Shown here piece by piece: positions 1-8,596 of a stretch of DNA of 64,000 nt (the stretch's first letter is position 1; each line of letters starts with the position of its first letter). This DNA is from an uncultured Kordia sp. (GTDB lineage Bacteria > Bacteroidota > Bacteroidia > Flavobacteriales > Flavobacteriaceae). The position numbers and the translations under genes are program-made. The notes under the pieces were generated by a model. It worked only from the letters and a program-made list of their open reading frames with translations. It was not told the origin of the DNA and did no database searches. Location of the stretch: NCBI RefSeq assembly GCF_947489565.1, contig NZ_CANLEA010000019.1, forward strand, positions 44,297 to 108,296, given 5' to 3'.

Positions 1-911
1 AATCCCCAAGAGTTAGAACTTACATCTGGCACATCATCTACCGTAGTTGGATCTCCATCTGGATCAACAGTCCATTGAAACGCTAACAATGCATTGGAAA
101 TCGTATTGCTAATACCGCCAATGTCAATTACACCTGCAGAAATCCATTCAGCATCATACGCAACACCAATAATATCTCCGGTGGTACTTCCTAAAATTGT
201 TCCCATGGTATGAGTTCCGTGCGAACCAGAATCTACTGGATACGTAGGCGAGAGTCCATTTGGATCAAACCATGCTTCTCCCGGTGTAACTCCCGTAGCA
301 TTTCCACGCCATTTTGTTGTCAATGCGGGATGACTTGCATCTACTCCAGTATCTAAATGTGACACCAAACGTCCTGCTCCTGTATATCCTTGCGCCCACA
401 TACAATCTGCATTGATAAGCGTAACTCCAGGTTCAACACCAGAAGTGCTTATGGAAGCAGCTGTTGTTCTGTCTGCTGGAAGAATAGAAGTAATGAGATA
501 ATCTAAATATACAAACGCAACGTCTTTGTGTTGACTGATTTCTACGACTGTCTTAGCTTTTCCTTTTACGAGTACGGCATTAATGATCCAAAGTGGTTGA
601 AAGGCACTTATATCGCCTCTTCTTTTTTGCATACTTAAGTAGGATACAAGATCTTTTTGGGTATTTCCAGCTTTGTTTTGAAGCATGGTGACCACTTGCT
701 CATGTAATTGTTGTCTTGTTAGACTTTCTTGATTTCTCTTTAACTCAGTTAACTCTACTTGATCAGAGAGCATTACAATAAATGAAACTTGCTCTTCAGA
801 TTGTTTCGTTTTGAGTTGTTCTAGTAAATTTTCGTCAATTTTTTCTTGGGCTATACCTGAATACCAAACAAAAGAGAGAAAACTTAGTATATATATAGAT
901 AAGTTTTTCAT
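1..911 (-). CDS. Subtilisin-like (S8) secreted serine protease, 3' end cut by window edge
   Basis: The visible N-terminal 303 residues start with a signal peptide (MKNLSIYILSFLSFVWYSGIAQ). Residues about 40-140 look like an inhibitor I9 propeptide. The catalytic domain follows, with the Asp motif HLDTGVD (Asp187) and the His motif HGTHTMG. The Ser motif lies outside the window. The family cleaves peptide bonds using an Asp/His/Ser triad after removal of the propeptide; secretion to the periplasm or surface is expected. The gene begins 25 bases after the stop of the adhesin-like gene on the same strand, so the two may be cotranscribed. Whether a type IX secretion C-terminal domain is present cannot be seen. 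Confidence 0.93.
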   Translation of the reverse strand, partial: MKNLSIYILSFLSFVWYSGIAQEKIDENLLEQLKTKQSEEQVSFIVMLSDQVELTELKRNQESLTRQQLHEQVVTMLQNKAGNTQKDLVSYLSMQKRRGDISAFQPLWIINAVLVKGKAKTVVEISQHKDVAFVYLDYLITSILPADRTTAASISTSGVEPGVTLINADCMWAQGYTGAGRLVSHLDTGVDASHPALTTKWRGNATGVTPGEAWFDPNGLSPTYPVDSGSHGTHTMGTILGSTTGDIIGVAYDAEWISAGVIDIGGISNTISNALLAFQWTVDPDGDPTTVDDVPDVSSNSWG

Positions 912-936
912 AATGTTATTGTTTTAAGGATAGCAC

Positions 937-2040
937 TTATTTTTTATTGATTTCTTTGTCTAATTTTTCAGATAATGCATCAACTTGTTTTTGTAGTTTG
1001 ATGATATAAAGTGTCAACTCTTCTATTTTTTCTTGTTGAATACGTGTAATATCTCCCAATTCAACACCTTGTGCTTCAACTTGCTTTTCAGAAGGAACAT
1101 TAGGTAAATGACCATTTTCTTTAATGAAACTTTCTACTTCATTGATTGGAAGTAAATCATAATCTGCATCAAAAACATAATCAGCCCAACCTGTGCGCAC
1201 ACGTACTTCTTCTGTTAAAATTCCTCCTTTAACGTATAAACTGTATGCACTTGTATTTGCGCCACCAACACTATTTGGCAATTGATTCGTGTTGATTCCT
1301 ACTTTATCTTGATCAAACTCACCATAAATTAATGGAGTAGAAGTGGTTGTCACATCAATGTACAATTTTTCGTTTCCAGTTTCATTGTATCCAGCGTCAT
1401 TTCCTAAGAAAACATTTAAATAACCGCTAGAATTGTTATATCCAGAACGATAGCCTAAAAATACATTGTACTTTCCTTCTTTAATTACGCGACCACTTTC
1501 AGTACCAACAGCAACATTATAGTTTCCACCTGGCGCACCGCTAGATCCAAATCCAGAATTGTTTCCAACATATACATTTCCAAATCCTTCTGCATTATAA
1601 TATCCAGCAGCGGCTCCTAACAAGGTGTTGTGAAATCCATCGGTATTATTTTGTCCTGCACCACTTCCTATAGTAGTATTATAACCACCAGTATTGATTC
1701 TACCAGTATAAGCTCCAATAAAAGTATTATTATTTCCTTTACTAGATCTTCCTGCACTTGAACCCATAAATGTATTGTTGTAACTCACAGAGTCATCGCG
1801 TCCTGCTTGAGATCCAAAGTAAGAGTTATTGCTTCCAGTAGTTGTAGCTCTACCACTAAAATGCCCAAAGAAACTGTTGTTAAAAGCTGTAGCAGAAGGA
1901 CCTGAAAAGTATCCAACGTACGTAGCATTAGTACCTCCAGTACCTGAGCCAGTTCCGAAATTAGTAACCTGTGCTTGTAAAGCATTTACTGAAAATAAAG
2001 CGATTCCCGCCATTAACAGATTGAAAATTGTTTTTTTCAT
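937..2040 (-). CDS. Secreted adhesin-like protein with YadA-type head repeats and C-terminal coiled coil
   Basis: This 367-residue protein has a signal peptide ending near VNALQAQ. From residue about 40 to 225 there are about nine degenerate repeats of 20-25 residues, with cores such as NNTFIGAYTG, NTTIGSGAG and NVFLGNDAG, resembling trimeric-autotransporter head repeats. The C-terminal 90 residues contain the Bacteroidota motif ENGHLPNVPSEKQV followed by a coiled coil (IEELTLYIIKLQKQVDALSEKL). The family is thought to form fibrous trimers at the surface. No beta-barrel anchor is present, so a classical autotransporter is unlikely. The adjacent protease gene downstream may act on exported proteins, but that is inference. 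Confidence 0.8.
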   Translation of the reverse strand: MKKTIFNLLMAGIALFSVNALQAQVTNFGTGSGTGGTNATYVGYFSGPSATAFNNSFFGHFSGRATTTGSNNSYFGSQAGRDDSVSYNNTFMGSSAGRSSKGNNNTFIGAYTGRINTGGYNTTIGSGAGQNNTDGFHNTLLGAAAGYYNAEGFGNVYVGNNSGFGSSGAPGGNYNVAVGTESGRVIKEGKYNVFLGYRSGYNNSSGYLNVFLGNDAGYNETGNEKLYIDVTTTSTPLIYGEFDQDKVGINTNQLPNSVGGANTSAYSLYVKGGILTEEVRVRTGWADYVFDADYDLLPINEVESFIKENGHLPNVPSEKQVEAQGVELGDITRIQQEKIEELTLYIIKLQKQVDALSEKLDKEINKK

Positions 2041-2229
2041 AATTAAAATATTTATTTGTTTTTGGTTACTTAAATGTACACTAAAAGACTGCTCTTAAAG
2101 TAGGTTTTAGACGTATCATTTGTACGTTTTTACGTAATCGTTATTCAGATAAAATACTTATTATGAGTAGTTTATGTTGTGAGTTGTTAGGAGAGGTAGG
2201 AATGTAAAGTTTGTGAAGTGTTTTGATTA

Positions 2230-2475
2230 TTATTTTGTAAATGAAGTATTCAATTTGCCAAGAAGAAGCATGATTAAATAAAATAGAAAAGCACCTACCA
2301 AACCGCTTAAAAAGAATAACACAATATCAAAAAAGAAATCGTTTTTCAAATGTTTTAAATTGGTAACGGCATATTCATCAAAACCATAAAAAGTAATTAC
2401 CCAGCACGCACCAAACAGCAGTGATATTAATGAAGCTCTTAAAAAAGTACGAATGTATTTTAGATATGCGCGCAT
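2230..2475 (-). CDS. Small two-helix membrane protein, hypothetical
   Basis: An 81-residue protein with two hydrophobic segments (around residues 14-32 and 50-71) separated by a charged loop containing KHLKNDF. No motif is recognised. The short positively charged N-terminus suggests a simple inner-membrane hairpin. It stands alone between the adhesin gene and a divergent lipocalin-like gene. Its status as a real gene rests on the clean hydrophobic pattern and lack of competing frames. Confidence 0.6.
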   Translation of the reverse strand: MRAYLKYIRTFLRASLISLLFGACWVITFYGFDEYAVTNLKHLKNDFFFDIVLFFLSGLVGAFLFYLIMLLLGKLNTSFTK

Positions 2476-2650
2476 ACTGTAAAAGTATGGAAAAGTATTA
2501 ACATAGCATGGGACGCGTCCTAAAAAAACGTTACTACTTTTTTAGGAAAAGCCTTCCATTTAGAAGTGTCTTTAGCAAAACAAAGAATAGTTTGATACAT
2601 TTCATTGATCACTAAAAAATAACCAAACACACAAATTTTAAGTGATTTTA

Positions 2651-2658
2651 TAAATTTG
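2651..2658 (+). promoter_or_regulatory. Putative -7 element for the downstream lipocalin-like gene
   Basis: TAAATTTG matches the Bacteroidota -7 consensus TAnnTTTG and lies about 70 bases before the chosen ATG of the next gene. A convincing -33 TTG at the right distance was not found, so this is a weak call. Confidence 0.35.
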
Positions 2659-2729
2659 TGCATGAGAAAAATGTTTTTTATCTCGAAAAGTTTGATATTA
2701 GCCGCTTTAATTCTATAAAACCCATCATC

Positions 2730-3092
2730 ATGAAACCTATAAAAACAGTATTTTTAGTTGTCATCATTTTTAGTTTTTTATCTTTTCAAAAAACAGATTC
2801 TTTACTAGGAAAGTGGGAAATGTTTAAAATGGAATCTGCAGAAGGTGAAATCTTTGAAGCAGGAGGAAATTGGATGGAATTTATGAAAGATGGAGTATTA
2901 AAAGGTGGAAAGTCTCTTGCAACTACTGATAGACAAGGAAACTGGGAATACAACACCAAAACTAAAGAAGTAACTATAAGTTCGCCAGAAAAACGTCCTG
3001 GTGAAGGTACTTTTAAAGTCACTTGGATTGATGCCAAAACGATTTATATTACGATCGATAGAGGCAGAAAAGTATATATGAGAAGAATTTAG
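2730..3092 (+). CDS. Secreted lipocalin-like protein, hypothetical
   Basis: The start MKPIKTVFLVVIIFSF is chosen because it opens a standard signal peptide; an in-frame upstream extension (from 2658) would bury the signal and overlaps a likely promoter. The mature 100 residues open with LLGKWEM and continue with alternating beta strands (GNWEYNTKTKEVTISS, FKVTWIDAKTIYITID). This is the pattern of the Bacteroidota 'lipocalin-like' or DUF4923-type small beta-barrels. No cysteine at the signal end, so it is probably periplasmic rather than a lipoprotein. Ligand unknown. Confidence 0.65.
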   Translation: MKPIKTVFLVVIIFSFLSFQKTDSLLGKWEMFKMESAEGEIFEAGGNWMEFMKDGVLKGGKSLATTDRQGNWEYNTKTKEVTISSPEKRPGEGTFKVTWIDAKTIYITIDRGRKVYMRRI

Positions 3093-3120
3093 CAATACAA
3101 ATTGCGTAGTACAATGTGTC

Positions 3121-3939
3121 ATGAAAACAATTTTAGTCGTTAACGGAGAAAAATATTGGAAAGATATTTTGCCTGCATATACTGTGGTTCAAAAATCTAT
3201 TCAACATACTTCTTGGATTTTAAAATCGGGAAAGTTATTTGTGGCTGATCGTGATGGCGTTGTACAACCTGATGCAATTTTGTGGCGTGTTGGAGCTATA
3301 AAGCCTACAGAAATACAAACGACTGCTTTAGATTTGATTGCTTTGGCAGGAATTCCTTGTGTGAACTCTCCTGAAACTTTAAAGATCGGATTTGACCGTT
3401 TGTCAATGTTAGCCACTATAAAAAAGCTTGGTTTATCTGTGATTGACTTCGACGTGGTGACAAAATCTACCAACTTAAAAAACATTAAAATGGATTTCCC
3501 TTTTGTTGTGAAAGTTGGGAATTATCATGGTGGATTTGGGAAAGTTTTGGTAGAAGATGAACGCAAATGGCAAGACATTCAAGATTTACTTTTTGTAACA
3601 GAGCATTATATTACCGTAGAACCATACATAAACTATGTGCGTGATATTCGATACATCGCCATTAACGATAAAGTTTGGGCAATGTCGCGAAAAGGCAAGT
3701 TTTGGAAAGCTAATATTGAAACGACCGATTTTGAAGAGTTTGAACCCGAAGAAGCCTTGGTAAACGATTTGAAAATGTTGCAAAATGCTATCGGAGCCGA
3801 TATTATTGCCATCGATATTTTGGAAGAAGAAAACGGAAATCTACATATTGTAGAATACAATGACATTCCAGGATTATCGGGCTTTTCAGATGAACTCAAA
3901 TACGAACTGGCAGCCGTACTTACCAGAGCGCTAAGTTAA
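3121..3939 (+). CDS. ATP-grasp domain protein (RimK-like)
   Basis: This 272-residue protein has a pre-ATP-grasp N-terminal domain. An ATP-grasp core follows: PFVVKVGNYHGGFGKVLV is the ATP-binding lysine and glycine-rich loop, VEPYINYVRDIRYIAIND is typical of the central region, and IDILEEENGNLHIVEYND supplies the metal-binding Asp/Glu/Asn near the end. Family members ligate a carboxylate to an amine or thiol through an acyl-phosphate. The substrate cannot be told from sequence; the short length and RimK-like order suggest an amino-acid ligase acting on a peptide or small molecule. The next gene is a metallo-hydrolase on the same strand, 114 bases away. Confidence 0.8.
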   Translation: MKTILVVNGEKYWKDILPAYTVVQKSIQHTSWILKSGKLFVADRDGVVQPDAILWRVGAIKPTEIQTTALDLIALAGIPCVNSPETLKIGFDRLSMLATIKKLGLSVIDFDVVTKSTNLKNIKMDFPFVVKVGNYHGGFGKVLVEDERKWQDIQDLLFVTEHYITVEPYINYVRDIRYIAINDKVWAMSRKGKFWKANIETTDFEEFEPEEALVNDLKMLQNAIGADIIAIDILEEENGNLHIVEYNDIPGLSGFSDELKYELAAVLTRALS

Positions 3940-4053
3940 TTACAAACTTACATACAGAAAATACCGTTGCGAACTCGTTCGTAAAGCTGGTTGTGGAATT
4001 TAATTTTCTACACTATTTAATCAAAAAATAAAAAATACTATATACATTACATC

Positions 4054-5004
4054 ATGTTTACAGCAGAAGTAAAAAGCAAGATAGCAGAAGATATTGCTAT
4101 TATGGTACGTCCAGACAATCATCCTTGGAATTACCTTTGTGAATGCGGAGATGCCGCAGCAATTACCGTAAAAGAATTTCAAAATGCGAATGCTATATTT
4201 ATCAGTCATACGCATATTGATCATTTTGTGAATTTCGATTCTGTGATTCGTCACCAGTTGGGAATTCAGCGTCGTATTGTTATTTGCGGACCTAAAGGTT
4301 TGGCAACACAAGTACAGGCGCGCATTCGTAGTTATTCTTGGAATTTAATTCAAGAAGGTGCCATTAGTTACGAAATCAGAGAATTGGTTTCCGAAAATGA
4401 AATCGCGGTATACGAAGTAGAGCCGCCAACTTGGGAATTGAAAAAACTCAAAACCATCAACGGAAATGTGTTGTTTGAAGAAAAAGATTTTCAGGTAACA
4501 GGTATTTTGTTAGATCATAAAATTCCAACTTTAGCCTATAAATTTCAAGAATTTGATACCGTAAAAATTGATATCAAAGCAAGCGGTTTTAAAGGAGGAA
4601 AGTGGGTAAAAGAACTCAAAGATGCTTTTGAGCAAGAAGATTCAGAAAAGATCATTCAAGTGGAAGATCAAGAATTTAAGGCAAACGAGTTGTTTCAATG
4701 GTTGCACATTCAAAAAGGAGATGTTGTGGGAATTATTATGGATCATGCCGCAAACGCGGACAATCATGCGAAAATCAAAGCACATTTCGCGAATGCGAGA
4801 ACCGTATTTGTAGAGAGTTTTTATAAAGATGAAGACAAAGAATTGGCAGACGCAAACTACCATAGTTACGCTTCCATGTCTGGTAAAATTATGAAAGCGT
4901 GCAACATAGAAGAACCAATTCCGGTACATTTTTCCAGAAAATACAAGGAAGAAGACATCGCGCAATTGATTCGCGAATTTAATGCTGCATTGGCAAATTC
5001 ATAA
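4054..5004 (+). CDS. Metallo-beta-lactamase-fold hydrolase (RNase Z-like)
   Basis: The protein carries the HTHIDHF zinc motif near residue 52, a later MDHAAN segment and a C-terminal HFSRKY segment, matching the layout of RNase Z/ElaC-like members of the metallo-beta-lactamase superfamily. There is no signal peptide. RNase Z enzymes cut tRNA 3' trailers, but the spacing here is atypical and tRNA 3' processing is not proven. A general phosphodiesterase role is as likely. It follows the ATP-grasp gene on the same strand. Confidence 0.78.
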   Translation: MFTAEVKSKIAEDIAIMVRPDNHPWNYLCECGDAAAITVKEFQNANAIFISHTHIDHFVNFDSVIRHQLGIQRRIVICGPKGLATQVQARIRSYSWNLIQEGAISYEIRELVSENEIAVYEVEPPTWELKKLKTINGNVLFEEKDFQVTGILLDHKIPTLAYKFQEFDTVKIDIKASGFKGGKWVKELKDAFEQEDSEKIIQVEDQEFKANELFQWLHIQKGDVVGIIMDHAANADNHAKIKAHFANARTVFVESFYKDEDKELADANYHSYASMSGKIMKACNIEEPIPVHFSRKYKEEDIAQLIREFNAALANS

Positions 5005-5075
5005 CTTTACTAAGTCAAATAAGAGGTTTACTCATTCAAGGTTTCATACCATAATTACGAACTGTAGTTTTGAGT

Positions 5076-5807
5076 ATGAAACCTTTTGTATATCTACTAA
5101 TTTCTTTTGTGTTGGTGAGTTGTAGTTCAATATCAACTCCGTGTTATATGGGCGTATTGCCTTTTGCAGAACGAGCTCGTTTGAATGATTCTATAAATTT
5201 GAAATTAGAAGAAGCCAATCGAAAGAAAGTTTTGGTAACAGCAGACATCTCAAAAATCAACAAGGATTTAAAACTGTCAGATTCACTCACATATCCAACT
5301 GAAATTCGAATCTATACTGGTGGCGGAATCACCAATTACAGTTCTCTTTTTAGAATGTATAAAACGGAGAAAGGGAAGTGGAATGCAGATTTTTATGAAC
5401 ATTATGATGAAGTTATCGGTCGAGCCGAATTGAAAACGAATCGTAAAAAACTCACTGCTAAAAATGAATTGGAGTTTGTGTTTAAAAACTTAGTCCGAAG
5501 TTATATTTTAGAATTACCAAGTTTAGATAAAATTCAGTGGAAACTCAAAAAAAGAGGTGAAATAAATCGATTAAAATACAAACGAAAAGGGAAAACAAAA
5601 GTAGAATATGAAACAATGTTTTCAGAAGTAGCAATTTTAGACGGAGAAACGTACACTATACAAAGTAAAACGAATAAAAAGTCACACACGTTTACTTATA
5701 GCAATCCTGAAAGTTATTTGAAACATTTTCCAGAAATTGACGAATTAATTTACATGAATGAAATTTTAAATACCCTTAAAAACGAGTTTGATATTTGGAA
5801 GGATTAA
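5076..5807 (+). CDS. Lipoprotein of unknown function
   Basis: The ATG at 5076 opens MKPFVYLLISFVLVSCSS, a lipoprotein signal with the acylated cysteine at VSC|SS; a TTG two codons earlier is less likely. The remaining 225 residues are rich in Lys and beta-prone stretches and resemble no family I know. Outer-membrane or periplasmic anchoring is expected. No operon partner is evident. Confidence 0.68.
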   Translation: MKPFVYLLISFVLVSCSSISTPCYMGVLPFAERARLNDSINLKLEEANRKKVLVTADISKINKDLKLSDSLTYPTEIRIYTGGGITNYSSLFRMYKTEKGKWNADFYEHYDEVIGRAELKTNRKKLTAKNELEFVFKNLVRSYILELPSLDKIQWKLKKRGEINRLKYKRKGKTKVEYETMFSEVAILDGETYTIQSKTNKKSHTFTYSNPESYLKHFPEIDELIYMNEILNTLKNEFDIWKD

Positions 5808-5906
5808 TCATTTTTTGAAAAGGATAATTATTAAATAAGAATAAATATTTATTGTTTTTCAATAATAAATTAGCGTTATTTGATGTGTAATTGAAAATCT
5901 AGATTC

Positions 5907-6428
5907 ATGGCATCAAAAACAGAAAAACTACTCAAACTCATGCGTTTCCTTGCGTGGTTAGCTTTTATTGGACTCTTAATCAAAGCAGGCGCTATTATCA
6001 TGTCGTTCGGTGTAAGTATCCAAAATCCGGAAGCTTCTAAAGATTTATACAAAGGCATGGATTTGTCTCGCTACGCAGATGCAAGTTTTCTACACTATAC
6101 TGTCATTGTTTTTTATTACATTCTGTTGTATTTATTACAAGCGTACATTGCTTTGTTTATGGCGAAATTATTAAGTGCCATCAATATAGAAAAGCTTTTT
6201 ACCACTGCTGTTGTTGAGATTTTACAAAAAATAAGTATCACCATTTTTGTGGTTTGGATACTAGCAATGGTACACAACCTACATGTGATATTGTTAGATA
6301 AATATGCAGAAATTGATGCAGAACCTTTTGCGAGCGAATATATCTTTTTAGCAGGAATTGTATATGTATTGGCAGAACTGTTCAAAAGAGGAGTGGAAAT
6401 GCAGAAAGAAAACGAACTAACGGTATAA
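5907..6428 (+). CDS. DUF2975 family membrane protein
   Basis: A 173-residue protein with four hydrophobic segments (residues about 12-33, 63-90, 107-128, 145-160), matching the DUF2975 layout. In Bacteroidota and Firmicutes this family is nearly always encoded next to a short YozG-type HTH gene, as here (3 bases apart). Function is unknown; a membrane sensor that controls the paired regulator is a common guess. Confidence 0.82.
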   Translation: MASKTEKLLKLMRFLAWLAFIGLLIKAGAIIMSFGVSIQNPEASKDLYKGMDLSRYADASFLHYTVIVFYYILLYLLQAYIALFMAKLLSAINIEKLFTTAVVEILQKISITIFVVWILAMVHNLHVILLDKYAEIDAEPFASEYIFLAGIVYVLAELFKRGVEMQKENELTV

Positions 6429-6431
6429 ATT

Positions 6432-6635
6432 ATGGCAATTATTGTTCACTTAGATGTCATGATGGCAAAACGCAAAATGTCGCTCAACGAACTTTCTGAA
6501 AAGGTAGAAGTGACGCTTTCCAATTTGTCTATTTTAAAAAATGGCAAAGCCAAAGCGATTCGTTTTTCAACCTTAATGGCCATATGTAAAGCTTTAGACT
6601 GTCAACCTGGCGATATTTTGGAATATGTTGAGTAA
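6432..6635 (+). CDS. Small XRE/YozG-type HTH transcriptional regulator
   Basis: This 67-residue protein is a single Cro/CI-type helix-turn-helix domain: MAKRKMSLNELSEKVEVT, then SNLSILKNGKAKAIRFSTL as the recognition region, ending in CQPGDILEY, a signature of the YozG group. It is translated just after the DUF2975 gene. DNA binding is expected; the target is unknown and may be its own promoter. Confidence 0.88.
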   Translation: MAIIVHLDVMMAKRKMSLNELSEKVEVTLSNLSILKNGKAKAIRFSTLMAICKALDCQPGDILEYVE

Positions 6636-6655
6636 CTTATAAGCAAAATAAACAT

Positions 6656-6970
6656 ATGGGAAAACTTAACTATTATAAATGGGCATTCCGTTTTACAATT
6701 TGGATTTTGATTATTCAGATAGTACTATTTTTTTTAGGATTCAACTTTAATTTGTATTCACATGATATAGAGCAGTTCATAAGAATAATAAACTATCTAG
6801 TGATGATTTCTTTGTTGTTATTTGTAACTGCTGTGATATTTTTGATTGTTGGATTCGTGAAACGCGAAGAGCAAAATTATCAATTCTGGATTGCCTTTTT
6901 ATTGTGTATTGGATACGTGATTAATTTAGTTTTAGGTCAATTAGCCACAACTACTTATGTTATTTTTTAA
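6656..6970 (+). CDS. Small membrane protein with three predicted helices, hypothetical
   Basis: A 104-residue hydrophobic protein with segments near residues 10-30, 42-67 and 78-100. It follows the HTH gene by 20 bases and may belong to the same transcript. No family is recognised. Confidence 0.6.
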   Translation: MGKLNYYKWAFRFTIWILIIQIVLFFLGFNFNLYSHDIEQFIRIINYLVMISLLLFVTAVIFLIVGFVKREEQNYQFWIAFLLCIGYVINLVLGQLATTTYVIF

Positions 6971-7031
6971 AGCTTCCATAGAATTTACTGAACTAATAAT
7001 ACATTACATATGGAACATAACTTATTCTCTT

Positions 7032-7160
7032 ATGGAAATTCAAATAAATGATACAAATGATCTCATTTATGGAATCTTATATAAAATTTTTCTAAAAGAA
7101 TTAGCACAAGCAAATCAATGCGAAATGTCAGATAATAAAAGGGTTGAAGCCGCTTTTTAA
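7032..7160 (+). CDS. Possible very small protein, uncertain
   Basis: A 42-residue frame (MEIQINDTNDLIYGIL...) lies between the membrane protein and the promoter of the redox operon. An alternative start at 6957 would overlap the preceding gene. It is acidic and amphipathic, and has no recognisable motif. I list it only because codon use looks like its neighbours; it could be non-coding. Confidence 0.25.
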   Translation: MEIQINDTNDLIYGILYKIFLKELAQANQCEMSDNKRVEAAF

Positions 7161-7203
7161 TCTGAGAAAGAAGCATGGGTTTGAATGAAATTTCAAAATT
7201 TAA

Positions 7204-7234
7204 TTGTTTAAGTTAGGAATCCTAACTATATTTG
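7204..7234 (+). promoter_or_regulatory. Promoter with embedded palindromic operator upstream of the redox/MarR unit
   Basis: TTG at 7204-7206 and TATATTTG at 7227-7234 are 20 bases apart, a near-ideal Bacteroidota -33/-7 pair. Between them, positions 7211-7227 read AGTTAGGAATCCTAACT, with perfect 8-base arms around a single central base. A dimeric repressor bound here would block sigma access. The MarR-type gene at the end of the same unit is the likely binder. Confidence 0.75.
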
Positions 7235-7268
7235 TTCCGCAATAATGCAAAACTAAAAAAAGAAACAC

Positions 7269-7502
7269 ATGAGTACATCAATTTTTTATCATGCAGGTTG
7301 TCCTGTATGTGTAAGCGCAGAACACGACATTATCAATTTAATAGGAGCAGAGAATGTTGAAATTGTTCATATCGGAGAAGAAAGATCCAGAATTGCAGAA
7401 GCAGAAGCCGTAGGAGTGAAGTCTGTTCCTGCATTGCTAACACCTACAAAAAATGTATTACATCTTAACTTTGGTGCTTCTATAGAGGATGTAAAAGCTT
7501 AA
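7269..7502 (+). CDS. Small thioredoxin/glutaredoxin-like protein with CPVC motif
   Basis: The 77-residue protein starts with a beta strand followed by YHAGCPVCVSAE, a CxxC redox motif near residue 11, and has the cis-proline signature SVPAL near residue 58, both typical of a minimal glutaredoxin/thioredoxin fold. No signal peptide, so cytoplasmic. It is the first gene of the palindrome-controlled unit; the family reduces disulfides or relays electrons. The true partner is unknown, but the Cys-rich MarR regulator at the end of the unit is an appealing candidate. Confidence 0.8.
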   Translation: MSTSIFYHAGCPVCVSAEHDIINLIGAENVEIVHIGEERSRIAEAEAVGVKSVPALLTPTKNVLHLNFGASIEDVKA

Positions 7503-7519
7503 TTTTTTAATCTAAATAG

Positions 7520-7532
7520 TTAGGAATCCTAA
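7520..7532 (+). promoter_or_regulatory. Second copy of the TTAGGA-n-TCCTAA palindrome
   Basis: TTAGGAATCCTAA has perfect 6-base arms around one base and lies in the 51-base gap before the secreted protein gene. It shares the core of the operator at 7211-7227. It may be an internal operator. Confidence 0.65.
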
Positions 7533-7553
7533 TTTAAATATAAAAATGAAATT

Positions 7554-8276
7554 ATGAAATCAATTGTAGTAGTAATAAGTGCTGTCCTATTTGTTGCAGC
7601 AAGTACGGTTTCTTGTGCGCAAGAAAGCGGATATAAAAATGATGATTTTGCTATTAAAAATGTAAAAGTCACACACAATACAGATTTAGCAGTTACGGTT
7701 TGGGAAATTAACGTTACCGGAAACGCAGGAAAGACACAACCTAAAAAAGCAGGACAGTTGGATGGAGCTCCAGTGTTAGGCTACGTTTTTCCAACAACAT
7801 TGAAACCAACAGATGTTGGATTCAGCATGACCGACGGAATTGTAGCATTAGCGCTCACATCGCATCCTGATTTTGATGACACACCATTGTGGGATGAAAA
7901 TTCAGATAACATATTTGACAACGACGGAATCATTTGGCATCCGCATTGGGTAGTGTTGCACAAGGACGAACGTGTAGCTGGCGGACTTTCTGTAAAGCAA
8001 ATTAAAAAAGATGATAAAACGGTTGTATTGCCACCAACAAATCCAGGAATGCCTATGTATATGGATTCTCCAGGTTATCCTGTGGTGACTAAAAAGAACA
8101 CCATCAAAGTCATTGTTCCTGATTACAGAATTAACAATAAAACAGATTTTAACTACGATGGTGTTGCTGCCTTTATGAAAGTAAATACGAGCAAACAAAA
8201 TCTACCAATGTTAGGCGTGTATGAAGTATTTAGTGTTGCGAGCGGAAATTTGTCATTACCTTATAAAGTACAGTAA
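7554..8276 (+). CDS. Exported protein of unknown function in the redox/MarR unit
   Basis: The 240-residue protein has a hydrophobic signal ending at STVSCAQ, possibly a lipobox with a weak -3 residue. The mature part is beta-rich with conserved-looking Asp/His/Trp stretches (SHPDFDDTPLWDE, GIIWHPHWVVLHKDER) that could bind a metal, and a proline-rich PPTNPGMPMYMDSPGYP loop. I do not recognise the family. Its position between a CPVC protein and a DUF2024 protein suggests a shared redox or metal-related job in the envelope. Confidence 0.72.
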   Translation: MKSIVVVISAVLFVAASTVSCAQESGYKNDDFAIKNVKVTHNTDLAVTVWEINVTGNAGKTQPKKAGQLDGAPVLGYVFPTTLKPTDVGFSMTDGIVALALTSHPDFDDTPLWDENSDNIFDNDGIIWHPHWVVLHKDERVAGGLSVKQIKKDDKTVVLPPTNPGMPMYMDSPGYPVVTKKNTIKVIVPDYRINNKTDFNYDGVAAFMKVNTSKQNLPMLGVYEVFSVASGNLSLPYKVQ

Positions 8277-8278
8277 TT

Positions 8279-8542
8279 ATGAAAGTTTCAGTTTGGGATA
8301 CATACGTACAACGTACCGATGATCGTGTGATGCACTTTGATATTTTAGTGCCAAGTGATGTGACTGCGGAAGATACTATCTTTTCGTATGGGAACGATTA
8401 TTTACAATCGAAAGCTATAGAAGGAACGCAATTAACTGCGAAAGAATGTAAATTTTGTCATATCGAAAAGGCTTCCGATGAAGTCATTTCGGCGATAGCA
8501 CAAAAGGGATATTTTATTATTGAAATGGAAAATTGTAATTAA
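8279..8542 (+). CDS. DUF2024 family protein
   Basis: The 87-residue sequence opens MKVSVWDTYVQR, contains VMHFDILVPSD and CKFCHIEKAS, and ends in GYFIIEMENCN, the hallmarks of DUF2024. Members are small cytoplasmic alpha/beta proteins of unknown role. It begins 2 bases after the previous stop, so translation is probably coupled. Cysteines in CKFCH may bind metal or be redox active (inference). Confidence 0.85.
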   Translation: MKVSVWDTYVQRTDDRVMHFDILVPSDVTAEDTIFSYGNDYLQSKAIEGTQLTAKECKFCHIEKASDEVISAIAQKGYFIIEMENCN

Positions 8543-8547
8543 TTTAA

Positions 8548-8560
8548 TTAGGATTACTAA
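8548..8560 (+). promoter_or_regulatory. Third, imperfect copy of the palindrome before the MarR gene
   Basis: TTAGGATTACTAA differs from the other two copies in the right arm by one base pair. It lies 36 bases before the MarR start codon, as expected for autoregulation. Confidence 0.5.
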
Positions 8561-8596
8561 CTTAGCCTGTCGAAACTAAATTCGGCAGGTTTTCTT

